From positions 1-64,000 of the forward strand of contig VGBM01000001.1 of assembly GCA_016870485.1 (NCBI GenBank): 64,000 nt of DNA, read 5' to 3'. Made by a program: the position numbers and the translations under genes. The notes under the pieces were generated by a model that saw only the letters and a program-made list of their open reading frames with translations, ran no database searches and had not been told where the DNA came from. The DNA comes from Actinomycetota bacterium. Its GTDB lineage: Bacteria > Actinomycetota > Thermoleophilia > Gaiellales > F1-60-MAGs149. Below, in pieces: positions 1 to 9,777 of this stretch (its first letter is position 1; each line of letters begins with the position of its first letter).

Positions 1-534
1 GCCCACTCGACCCACTCGAGCGCCTTCTCGATCTGGACGTCGGTGACGAGCAGCATCGCCGTCGCCCCGCACAGCGCGACCACGACAGGCTCCCCGTGCA
101 GGGCGCTGGGGGCGAAGACGGTGAGCAGGGTCAGGCCGAGCACGCCGAGGACCACAGTGCGGCGGGTCGCCGATCAGGGTCGCGGTGCCACCGAGGTTGC
201 TGGCCAGGATCTGCGTGATCGCGAGCGGGATCGGCGAGATCCCCAGCTGGCACGAGACGGCGAAGGCCATCGGCAGGACGTGCGGGATCGCCGTCAGGTT
301 GTCCAGGGAGGCCGACATCACTCCGCTCAGGAGGCCGATCAGGAGCAGGAGCCGCAGCGGCCGCCCGCGCGAGAGGCGCGCGGCGCCGTCCGCCGAGACC
401 GCGCCGACCAGCATCACGGCCGCCGCGCCGAGCAGCGCGGTCGTGGTGCGGTCGATCCAGTCGGCCACGATCGCGATCAGGGCGGCCGCGAAGATCGCGG
501 AGACGAGTAGGGCTACGCGGAGCACCTCCTGCAC
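1..534 (-). pseudogene. ArsB/NhaD-type permease remnant, runs off the left edge
   Basis: Remnant of an ion-transporter-superfamily permease (arsenite, citrate or Na+/H+ type). Reading from a GTG at 534, the frame gives a first membrane helix (ALLVSAIFAAALIAIVADW), a segment containing SASLDN, and the family hallmark ASNLGGTATLIGDPP. Near position 155-160 the frame is lost. Homologous sequence resumes in another frame (VVLGVLGLTLLTVF, then ALEWVEW) and continues to base 1. Compared with family members from memory, about 30 residues seem missing before GRPLRLL and about 60 after IGDPP. It follows trkH in the same direction, so it may once have belonged to the potassium operon. An assembly or base-calling error is an alternative to true decay. 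Substrate cannot be told. Confidence 0.7.
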
Positions 535-608
535 CGTGCCCCGCGGGCGCGGAACCTCGAGGTGTGCCGACCGGGCTCCCCGGCGTTCCGTCCCGCTGTA
601 TACGGCGC

Positions 609-2120
609 TCAGGCGCGCCAGAAGGTGCGGCTCAGCACGACGAGCACCGGGAAGATCTCGAGCCTCCCCAGCACCATCAGGAGCGCGAGGAAGACCTTCG
701 ATTCGGACGAGAAGGGCGCGTAGGAGCCCATCGGCCCGAGGAAGCCGAAGCCCGGCCCGACGTTGCCGATCGAGGCCGCCGACGCGCTCAGCGCATCCTC
801 GAAGTTGAGGCCCTCGGGGCGGTTCGGGTCGAGCAGGAGCAGCACGCCGCTGAGCATCACGAGGATCACGTAGAGCAGGACGAAGACCAGGACGCCGTGG
901 ATGATGCGCGGATTGACCGGACGCCGGTTGATGCGGATCAGGCGCACCTGCTCGGGATGGATCGTGGCCCGGATCTCGCGCAGAATCATGCGGCCGAAGA
1001 GGACGACCCGCATCACCTTGAGGGCGCCGGTGGGGCTGCCCGTGCAGCCGCCGACGAACATCAGGAGGAACAGCGTCCCGATCGCGAGCTCGCCCCACCG
1101 CGCGAAGTTCGCGGTCGCGTAGCCCGTCCCGGTGGTGATCGAGGCGACCTGGAAGAAGGCCTGGCGGATCCCCTCGCCGAGCCCGTACGTGCCGGACGCG
1201 ACGAGCTCGATCAGGACGATCACGGCCCCCACGCCGATGATGCCGAGGTACCAGCGCAGCTCGTCGTCCTTGAAGCTCGAGATGCGGCCGAGGACGATCG
1301 CCCGAAACCACAGCGCGAGGTTGGTGCCCGCGATCACGATGGCGATCGCGATCAGCCACTGCGCCCACGGCCCGAACGGCTCGATCGAGCGCGGGTCGGG
1401 CGAGAAGCCGCCGGCCGACACCGTGGTGAAGGCGTGCGTGATCGCCTCGAAGGGGCCCATCCCGGGCGCGAGCCCCGCGGCCCCGAGGGTGGCGAGGCCG
1501 ACGACGACGAGGATCGTGAGCACGACGTAGACGCCGACGATCCGGAACGTCGAGGCGCGCAGGTGCGGCGCGAGCTTCTCGAGCTGCGGCCCGGCCGTCT
1601 CCGTCTCGATCAGCTGGCGGCCGCCGACCGCGAGGCGCGGCAGGAAGATCACCGCGAGTACGATCAGGCCGATGCCGCCGATCCACTGCGTCTGGGAGCG
1701 CCACAAGAGCAGCGCGCGCGGCTGCGCCGTCAGGTCCGTGATCACCGTGGAGCCGGTGGCCGTGAACCCGGCGGTGCTCTCGAAGAAGGCGTCGACGACT
1801 CCCTGTGGGCCGCCCGGCGCGCTGCCGAGCACGTAGGGCAGGATGCCGAGCAGCGACAGGCCCAGCCAGGTCAGGACGGCCGCGAGCAGCGCCTCGCGCC
1901 GGTTCGGCGACTCCATGCGGCGGCCGGCAACGTAGGCGCCGAGGAAGACGGCCCCCGATAGGACGAGCGGCACGAGGAAGGGCAGGAGGGCCTCGCCCAG
2001 ATAGGCGGCGTAGGCGAGCGGCGCGGCGAGCGTGATGCCCGCCCCGCCGACCACAAGGCCGACGACGCGCAGGGCCGGCGCGAGGCGGACGGTGGTCGGC
2101 CGGTGGGCGACTGAGCTCAT
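609..2120 (-). CDS. trkH: TrkH/KtrB-type potassium channel subunit (second copy)
   Basis: Membrane subunit of a Trk/Ktr K+ uptake system, 503 aa, about the family length. The four pore loops are visible: GFTATGSTVITDL, FTTVSAGGFSPDP, ITTGTGYATANF and SIGNVGPGFG, each with the central glycine of the K+ filter. GGCTGSPTGALKVMR is the conserved turn after the third repeat. The ATG at 2120 overlaps the TGA of the preceding trkH copy (ATGA), so the two are translationally coupled. The two copies differ substantially and are old paralogues, not a recent duplication. It may form a homodimer or a heterodimer with the upstream copy, gated by TrkA. Confidence 0.93.
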   Translation of the reverse strand: MSSVAHRPTTVRLAPALRVVGLVVGGAGITLAAPLAYAAYLGEALLPFLVPLVLSGAVFLGAYVAGRRMESPNRREALLAAVLTWLGLSLLGILPYVLGSAPGGPQGVVDAFFESTAGFTATGSTVITDLTAQPRALLLWRSQTQWIGGIGLIVLAVIFLPRLAVGGRQLIETETAGPQLEKLAPHLRASTFRIVGVYVVLTILVVVGLATLGAAGLAPGMGPFEAITHAFTTVSAGGFSPDPRSIEPFGPWAQWLIAIAIVIAGTNLALWFRAIVLGRISSFKDDELRWYLGIIGVGAVIVLIELVASGTYGLGEGIRQAFFQVASITTGTGYATANFARWGELAIGTLFLLMFVGGCTGSPTGALKVMRVVLFGRMILREIRATIHPEQVRLIRINRRPVNPRIIHGVLVFVLLYVILVMLSGVLLLLDPNRPEGLNFEDALSASAASIGNVGPGFGFLGPMGSYAPFSSESKVFLALLMVLGRLEIFPVLVVLSRTFWRA

Positions 2121-3643
2121 CGCAGCCAGTAGGCCCGTGTCGCGAGGACGAGGATGGGGATCAGCTCCAGACGGCCGATCCACATCAGGAAGGTCATAAC
2201 CGCCTTCGCCTCCCATGGGTAGGCCGCGAAGCTGCCCATCGGCCCGGCCTCCCCCACGCCCGGGCCGACGTTGCCGATCGTGGTCGCCGCGGCGACCATG
2301 GCGTCGAAGGCGCCGAGTTCGAACCCGTGCAGGGCGGTGATCAGCAGGATCAGTGCCGCCCCGACCGCGAACGTGACGAGGTAGAGGCCGATGAAGGCGG
2401 TAGCGCCTTGGAGCGCCGCCTCGCGCACGGGACGGCCGTTCTGGCGCACGGGCAGAACGGCCTCCGGGTGGACGGCGGTCTCGACGTCGCGGCGGGCGCT
2501 GCCGAGGGCGAGGCGGATCCGGATCACCTTGATCGCGCCGGAGGTTGAGCCCGCGCAGCCCCCGATGAACATCGCCGCGAACAGGATCAGGAGCGCGAAC
2601 GCCGTCCAGACCGCGAAGTCCTGCGAGGCGAAGCCGGTCGTGGTCATCAGCGAGATGACCTGGAAGGCGGCCTGCCCGAAGGCGCCGAGGACGCCGGCCT
2701 CCGTGGTGGCGAGAAGTGCGATCCCGACGAGCGCGGAGAGGACGACGAGGATGGCGATGTAGCCGCGGAACTCGCCGTCTCGCGGCGCCGCGCGCAGGTC
2801 GCCGTGCACCGTCCGGTACCAGAGCGCGAAGTTCGCGCCGGCGATGACCATGAACACGGCGACGAGCAGCTGCGCGACCCAGCCGAACGCCTCCATGGAG
2901 CCCGGCTCCGGCGAGAAGCCGCCGGTCGACATCGTCGTGAAGGTGTGCGCGATCGCGTTGTAGAGGTTCATCCCCTGGTCCGGGTCCATCAAGCCGACGA
3001 TCCAGAGCGCCGCCGCCAAGGCGACGCTGAGGCCGACGTAGACGAGCCAGAGGCGGATCGCGGTGTCGCGCAGCCGCGGCGTCAGCTTCTCGGCCTCGGG
3101 CCCGGGCGCCTCCTGCTGGAGCAGCGCCTTGCCCCCCGGCCCCGACTGGTTGAGCACCGCGATTGCGAGCACGATGATGCCCATCCCGCCGAGCCACTGG
3201 GTCAGGGAGCGCCAGAACAGGATCGCCTCCGAGTGGGAGGTGATGTCCGCCATCACGCTCGCCCCCGTGGTGGTGAAGCCGCTCATCGCCTCGAAATAGG
3301 CGTCGACGAAGGCGCTGATGTCGCCGCCGTCGAGCATGTAGGGGGCCGCCCCGATCAGCGCGGCCGCGAGCCAGGTCAGCGCGACCCCGGCGAAGGCCTC
3401 GCGCACCCCGACGTCGTTCGCGCGCCGGCCCGCGAGCCGCTCGACGGCGAAGCCGGCGACGATGCCGACGACGAGGGGGATCAGGAACGGCCGCAGGCTG
3501 TCGCCGTAGATCAGAGCCACCACGACGGGCGCGAGCAAGGCGAGGCTGAGCCACTTCACGATCAGCCCGACGAGGCTGAGGGTGGCGCGCAGGTCGACCC
3601 GGAGGCGGCCGTGTCGCGGCGGCGCGACGGCCGCCGCGCTCAC
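2117..3643 (-). CDS. trkH: TrkH/KtrB-type potassium channel subunit (first copy)
   Basis: K+-translocating subunit of 508 aa. Pore loops: GFTTTGASVMADI, FTTMSTGGFSPEP, LMTTTGFASQDF and TIGNVGPGVG; GGCAGSTSGAIKVIR follows the third repeat. The GTG start at 3643 overlaps the TGA of trkA (GTGA), and its own TGA overlaps the start of the second trkH, giving a tightly coupled trkA-trkH-trkH unit. By family knowledge TrkH works as a dimer on a tetrameric TrkA ring. Two different channel genes under a single TrkA suggest a hetero-oligomer or two K+ affinities, which is inference. Confidence 0.94.
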   Translation of the reverse strand: MSAAAVAPPRHGRLRVDLRATLSLVGLIVKWLSLALLAPVVVALIYGDSLRPFLIPLVVGIVAGFAVERLAGRRANDVGVREAFAGVALTWLAAALIGAAPYMLDGGDISAFVDAYFEAMSGFTTTGASVMADITSHSEAILFWRSLTQWLGGMGIIVLAIAVLNQSGPGGKALLQQEAPGPEAEKLTPRLRDTAIRLWLVYVGLSVALAAALWIVGLMDPDQGMNLYNAIAHTFTTMSTGGFSPEPGSMEAFGWVAQLLVAVFMVIAGANFALWYRTVHGDLRAAPRDGEFRGYIAILVVLSALVGIALLATTEAGVLGAFGQAAFQVISLMTTTGFASQDFAVWTAFALLILFAAMFIGGCAGSTSGAIKVIRIRLALGSARRDVETAVHPEAVLPVRQNGRPVREAALQGATAFIGLYLVTFAVGAALILLITALHGFELGAFDAMVAAATTIGNVGPGVGEAGPMGSFAAYPWEAKAVMTFLMWIGRLELIPILVLATRAYWLR

Positions 3644-4965
3644 AGCGCCAGCTCCAGGCCCTGCACGCGGTGCGCCTCGGCGAGGATGATCGCCGAGTCG
3701 CCGGCCTGGAGCGCGTCGTCGCCGCGCGGGAAGAGGACCTGCGGCCCGCGCACGATGGCCCCGACGATCGCGCCCTCGAGGGGACGGTCGCGGAACGGCC
3801 TCCCGATCACCTCGCTGGTCGGCCGGATCTCGAGCTCGAGGACCTCGACGCGGTCGTTCTCGAGCATCGCGAAGCCGCGGGTGCGTGGGTCGTGCGTGAA
3901 GCGCACGATCTCCTCCGCGACGACGAGGCGCTGGTTGAGGGCGAAGTCGACGCCGACCCGCTCGAAGATCGGCACGTAGTCGGGGTCGCCGACCACGGCG
4001 ACGGCGATGCGCACGCCGAGCGACTTCGCGAGCAGGCTGATCAGGAGGTCGCGCTCGTCGCGCTCGGTGCAGCAGATGACGGCGTCGGCCCGGCCGACGT
4101 TCTCACGCTGCAAGAAGCCGGTGTCCGTGGCGTCCGCGCAGAAGACGTCGGCCCCCGCGATCTCCTCGGCGCAGAGGCGGGCGACGACCTCGTTGGCGTC
4201 GATGATCCGGACGCGCAGGCCCTGGCCGCAGAGGGTGCGGGCGATCGTGCGCCCCGTGGCGCCGCCGCCGACCAGGACGACCTCTTGGATGTCCTGCACG
4301 TCGCGGCGCGCCAGCCGCAGCGCCCACTCACGGCTGGCCGCCGGCGAGGCGATCAGGACGATCCGGTCGCCCTCCTCCACCACGTCGTTGCCGCCGGGGA
4401 TCAGGACGCGGTCGGCGCGGATCAGGGACGCGATCACGCTCTCGTCGGGGATCCGCAGCTCGGCGATCCGGCGGCCGACGATGTTCTCGGCGGCGTCGGC
4501 GTGCACCTCGAACTCGACCATCTCCGCCCTGCCGTCGGCGAACATGTCGGTCTGGAGTGCACCCGGCATGCCGAGCGCGCGCGAGACCGCCTGCGCGATC
4601 TCGTTCTCGGCGGAGATCATCACGTCGACGGGCAGCTCGCCCGCGCGCCACGCCGACAGGTACTCGGCGCTCGATGTACGCACGAGGATGCGGCCCTGGC
4701 AGAGCGCCCGCGCCTGCAGCGCCGCGACGATGTTGATCTCGTCGCGGTCCGTCGCGGCGATGACGAGGTCCTGGGCGGCGACGTTCGCGCTCTGCATCGC
4801 GGCCCGCGAGGTGCCGTTGCCGGCCACCGTGAGGACGTCGTAACGCGCCCCGATCGTGTTGAGGTGCTCGGCGTCGACGTCGAGCACCGTGACGTCGTGC
4901 TGCGCGTGCAGCGCGGCCACCACGCTCGTCCCCACCCGACCGGCTCCGATCACCAGGATGCGCAC
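3640..4965 (-). CDS. trkA: Trk potassium uptake system regulatory protein TrkA
   Basis: Cytosolic NAD(H)/nucleotide-binding gating protein for the two TrkH channels, 441 aa. It has the typical duplicated layout: an RCK_N Rossmann domain starting MRILVIGAGRVGTSVV, a TrkA_C domain, a second RCK_N with VGGGATGRTIART near residue 235, and a second TrkA_C at the end. Start is a GTG at 4965, preceded six bases upstream by a TATGGT box, which favours a leaderless message. It is the first gene of the potassium operon and diverges from corA. Confidence 0.95.
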   Translation of the reverse strand: MRILVIGAGRVGTSVVAALHAQHDVTVLDVDAEHLNTIGARYDVLTVAGNGTSRAAMQSANVAAQDLVIAATDRDEINIVAALQARALCQGRILVRTSSAEYLSAWRAGELPVDVMISAENEIAQAVSRALGMPGALQTDMFADGRAEMVEFEVHADAAENIVGRRIAELRIPDESVIASLIRADRVLIPGGNDVVEEGDRIVLIASPAASREWALRLARRDVQDIQEVVLVGGGATGRTIARTLCGQGLRVRIIDANEVVARLCAEEIAGADVFCADATDTGFLQRENVGRADAVICCTERDERDLLISLLAKSLGVRIAVAVVGDPDYVPIFERVGVDFALNQRLVVAEEIVRFTHDPRTRGFAMLENDRVEVLELEIRPTSEVIGRPFRDRPLEGAIVGAIVRGPQVLFPRGDDALQAGDSAIILAEAHRVQGLELAL

Positions 4966-4971
4966 GGGGAC

Positions 4972-4977
4972 ACCATA
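4972..4977 (-). promoter_or_regulatory. -10 box of leaderless trkA promoter
   Basis: TATGGT on the minus strand ends six bases before the GTG of trkA. There is no Shine-Dalgarno, as expected for a leaderless transcript. Confidence 0.6.
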
Positions 4978-5045
4978 CCGCTCGGTTTACGGGTAGGCGC
5001 TGTCCTTCGCGGGCTCAATGCGTCGATCACCTTCAGCTTCCTGCC

Positions 5046-6029
5046 ATGCCCCGCATCCGCCGACCCCGGCTCCCCGCTGCGTCCGTGACGGCTCCCGCCG
5101 CCCTGGAGCCGCGCGTGAGCGTGCTCGAGCAGAGCGGCCTGCGCTGGATCCAGATCGAGTCGCCCGGGCCCGCTGAGATCGCCTGGCTCGAGGAGGAGTT
5201 CTCCTTCCACGAGCTCGACCTCGAGGACGTCCGCTCCCGCCGCCAGCGGCCGAAGGTCGACGACTACCAGGACTACCTCTTCCTGGTCCTCCACTTCCCC
5301 TGGTACGACAAGGCCTCGGGGCGCCTGTTCCCGGCGGAGGTCAACGTCTTCATCGGCCGTGACTTCCTGATCACGATCCCGAACGTCCCGCTGAAGCCGG
5401 TCCGCAACGTCTTCCGCCGGCTTGAGGCGAACGAGGAGGAGCGCGCCGAGTGGTTCGTCAAGGGCTCGGGCTTCCTCTTCTACGAGGTGCTCGACTCCCT
5501 CTACGGCTACTGCTTCCCGATCCTCGACCAGATCGGGCGCAAGCTCGAGGAGATCGAGGACCGCATGTTCGAGCGCGACCCCGACGAGTCGATCGTGCGC
5601 CAGATCTCGAACGTCAAGCAGGAGATCATCTCGTACCGCAAGATCACGAAGCCCCAGCGCCCGGTGCTGCGCCAGCTCGAGCGCGCCGGCGAGCGCTTCC
5701 TCGCCAGCGAAGATCTCGACATCTACTACGACGACCTGATCGACTCCGCGGAGCGCATCTGGGACCTCCTCGAGAACTACAAGGAGGTCGTCGAGGCCCT
5801 CGAGACGACGAACGAGACGGCGATCTCGCACCGCCAGAACCGGGTGCTGCGCGTCCTCACCGTGCTGACCGTGGTCTTCCTGCCGGTCACCTTCATGACC
5901 AACCTGTTCGGCATGAACGTGCCCGTCCCGTTCGACCACACGGTCGGCGCGTTCTTCGCGATCGCTGGCGTCCTCGTCGCCGCCGTCCTGGTCCTGCTCG
6001 GCGTGTTCCGCTGGTTCCGCTGGCTATGA
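5046..6029 (+). CDS. corA: CorA-family magnesium/divalent cation transporter
   Basis: Pentameric Mg2+ (or Co2+/Ni2+) channel of 327 aa. A long soluble N-terminal funnel domain (HELDLEDVRSRRQRPKVDDY near residues 55-75) and a helical stalk are followed by two C-terminal membrane helices. The signature FGMNVPVPF sits between them; the GMN motif is intact. The usual MPE loop after GMN is replaced, as in ZntB-like or distant CorA members, so the metal is uncertain. It diverges from trkA, placing K+ and Mg2+ uptake side by side. The ATG at 5046 lacks a clear ribosome-binding site or -10 box, and an internal GTG is an alternative start. Confidence 0.92.
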   Translation: MPRIRRPRLPAASVTAPAALEPRVSVLEQSGLRWIQIESPGPAEIAWLEEEFSFHELDLEDVRSRRQRPKVDDYQDYLFLVLHFPWYDKASGRLFPAEVNVFIGRDFLITIPNVPLKPVRNVFRRLEANEEERAEWFVKGSGFLFYEVLDSLYGYCFPILDQIGRKLEEIEDRMFERDPDESIVRQISNVKQEIISYRKITKPQRPVLRQLERAGERFLASEDLDIYYDDLIDSAERIWDLLENYKEVVEALETTNETAISHRQNRVLRVLTVLTVVFLPVTFMTNLFGMNVPVPFDHTVGAFFAIAGVLVAAVLVLLGVFRWFRWL

Positions 6030-6033
6030 CGTT

Positions 6034-6930
6034 CTAGCCGCGCGGCGACCGGATCGACGTGCCCGCCGCCGTCTCCGCGATGCGGGTCACGGCCAGCTCG
6101 CCCGTCTCCGGCCCGAACCGCTCGAGCGCCCGGTCGAAGCGGGCGCGGGCGGCGGCGGCGGCGAAGTCGCTCGCGTAGCCGGCCTCGGCCCCGAGCTCGC
6201 CGATCAGGCGCAGGTCCTTCACGCAGAGGGCGAGCGTGAGCGAGGGGTCGTCGTCGTCCGCGAGGATGTTGGGGAGGTCGTGGCGCGCCACCCACGAGCT
6301 GGCGGCGCAGTCGATGCCCCGCACGAGCTCCGCGTAGCGGTCGATGTCGACGCCGCAGCGGGTCGCGAGGCTGAGGGAGTCCGACAGCGCGGCGACGTGG
6401 ATGAACCACAGCATGGTGGTCAGGGGCTTCGCGGCGGTGCCGGCGGGCGGCGGGCCGACGTGCGCGATCTCCTGCCCCACCGCCTCGAGCTGCGGGCGCA
6501 CGGCCGCCAGCGCAGCGTCGGACGCGCCACACATGAAGGCCAGCGTGCCGAGGGCGGCGCCGTCCGCGGCGCCGGTCACGGGGCCGTCGACGTCCAGGAT
6601 GCCGGCCTCCGCGCAGGCCGCGTCGAGGTGCCGTGCCAGCTCGAGGTCCACCGTCGAGGCGTTCACGAGCGCGACACCCGCGCGCATGCGCGCGAGCAGG
6701 CCGTCTTTGCCGAGGCAGACGGCCTCCACGTGCTGGGGTGCGGGCAGAGACAGCACGACGAGGTTCTCGGCCACGGGGCCAGGGACGGCCGCGTGCGCGC
6801 CCGCCGCGACGAGCGCCTCCACGTGGGCCGCGTCGATGTCGTCGACGACGAGGTCGAAGCCGTGCTGAAGCAGGTTGCGGGCCATGCCGGATCCCATGGA
6901 TCCGAGGCCGACGAGGCGGGTGGCGGTCAT
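6034..6930 (-). CDS. 3-hydroxyisobutyrate dehydrogenase-type NAD(P) oxidoreductase
   Basis: Beta-hydroxyacid dehydrogenase family enzyme of 298 aa; substrate unknown. A Rossmann fold opens with LVGLGSMGSGMARNL. The substrate loop reads DGPVTGAADG where most members have DAPVSGG. The catalytic-lysine helix is GTAAKPLTTML; the lysine is kept, but the Asn-Asn usually following is Thr-Thr. The distal VKDLRL motif is present. I chose the ATG at 6930 over one 18 bases upstream, which lies in a CCCAT repeat. Its 3' end faces corA with four bases between the stops. The altered substrate residues make a specific name unsafe. Confidence 0.85.
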   Translation of the reverse strand: MTATRLVGLGSMGSGMARNLLQHGFDLVVDDIDAAHVEALVAAGAHAAVPGPVAENLVVLSLPAPQHVEAVCLGKDGLLARMRAGVALVNASTVDLELARHLDAACAEAGILDVDGPVTGAADGAALGTLAFMCGASDAALAAVRPQLEAVGQEIAHVGPPPAGTAAKPLTTMLWFIHVAALSDSLSLATRCGVDIDRYAELVRGIDCAASSWVARHDLPNILADDDDPSLTLALCVKDLRLIGELGAEAGYASDFAAAAARARFDRALERFGPETGELAVTRIAETAAGTSIRSPRG

Positions 6931-6938
6931 AGAGCGAC

Positions 6939-6956
6939 CCCATCCCATCCCATCCC
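6939..6956 (+). repeat. CCCAT pentanucleotide repeat
   Basis: Three perfect CCCAT units plus a partial fourth lie just before the start of the hydroxyacid dehydrogenase. Slippage here could alter its leader or its alternative upstream start. Confidence 0.5.
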
Positions 6957-7037
6957 GCTTGCGCGGCCCAAGCCCGGGGACCGGCGCGTCTCACCCGGTG
7001 GAATCCGCGCCCCGCGGCGTGCCGGGTCGCGGAACCG

Positions 7038-8843
<1,806 letters not shown>

Positions 8844-8849
8844 CCCGTA

Positions 8850-8855
8850 AGGGTA
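8850..8855 (-). promoter_or_regulatory. -10 box of leaderless lepA promoter
   Basis: TACCCT on the minus strand, six bases before the lepA GTG. It supports that start over the upstream in-frame extension. Confidence 0.55.
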
Positions 8856-8862
8856 GCCGTCA

Positions 8863-9777
8863 TCACACCCTCGGCCGTCCGGGCTGCGTAGCGAGGACTC
8901 GCCACGTCGTGTGGACGCGCCGGATCGCGGCACCGAGCTCGGCGCCGAGCAGCGTGATGATCGAGCCGACGTAGACGAAGGCGAGGAAGGCGATGATCGA
9001 TCCGATCGAGCCGTAGACGATGTCGTACGTGGCGACGTCGGTCACGTAGACCGCGAACAGGATCCGCGCCCCCTCGAAGAGGAGCGCCGCGGGCAGCGCC
9101 CCGAGCATCGGGTAGCGCAGGGCCGGGCGCGGCGTCGGCAGGAACTTGTAGGCCATGACGAGGATGACCCAGGTCGCGAGCACCGACACGACCGGCGCGA
9201 CCGAGGAGCGGATCACGTCCGCGTACGCCTCGAACGGCGTGCCGGCGAAGACGTCGGACGAGATCCGCGGCAGCACGCTGACCAGCAGGCCCGCGAGGAA
9301 CGAGGCGAGGATCACCGCCACCACCACGGTCAGGAAGACGGCGTCGACGAGCTTGCCCCGCACGAAGGGGCGTGTCCCGAGGCGCCCCTCCCACGCCAGC
9401 TCCATCGCCCCGCGCACGCTGCCGAGCATCCCGCTCGCCGACCAGACCAGCGCGAGGAGGCCGATCAGGCCGATCGCCGCCAGGTTGCGGGTCGCCTGCT
9501 CGAGCAGGCGGTCGATCTGCGCCTTGGCGGTCTCGTCGAGGGGCAGCGCCGCCATCAGCCCGTCGGAGATCTGGCCGCGCACGCCCTCGTTGCGGATGTC
9601 GCTGCCGATCAGGGCGGCCACGATCAGGATCAGCGGGAACAGGGAGAACAGGACGTGGAAGGCGATCGCGGCCGCCGCGGTGGTGCAGCGGTGCCGCTGG
9701 AAGCGCGCGACGGCGTCGCGCAGGACGAGGAAGGCGAACAGGGCCGGCGCGGGCACGCGCGGGCGCTCGCGGCTCAC
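8863..9777 (-). CDS. YihY/BrkB-family inner membrane protein
   Basis: Integral membrane protein of 304 aa. It has about six hydrophobic segments, including [20 protein letters not shown], the [17 protein letters not shown] helix and a C-terminal [18 protein letters not shown]. The [16 protein letters not shown] and GAELGA motifs are typical of the family once called RNase BN, now known not to be a nuclease; its function is unsettled. The GTG at 9777 overlaps the TGA of murJ (GTGA), so it is coupled to the lipid II flippase and may act in envelope biogenesis, which is inference. Confidence 0.9.
   Translation of the reverse strand: MSRERPRVPAPALFAFLVLRDAVARFQRHRCTTAAAAIAFHVLFSLFPLILIVAALIGSDIRNEGVRGQISDGLMAALPLDETAKAQIDRLLEQATRNLAAIGLIGLLALVWSASGMLGSVRGAMELAWEGRLGTRPFVRGKLVDAVFLTVVVAVILASFLAGLLVSVLPRISSDVFAGTPFEAYADVIRSSVAPVVSVLATWVILVMAYKFLPTPRPALRYPMLGALPAALLFEGARILFAVYVTDVATYDIVYGSIGSIIAFLAFVYVGSIITLLGAELGAAIRRVHTTWRVLATQPGRPRV

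Noticed and set aside
609-3554. A 981-codon open frame running through both trkH genes
   Set aside because: Only its last 503 codons are TrkH-like; the upstream part is Arg/Pro-rich out-of-frame reading of the first trkH. The true start is the ATG at 2120.
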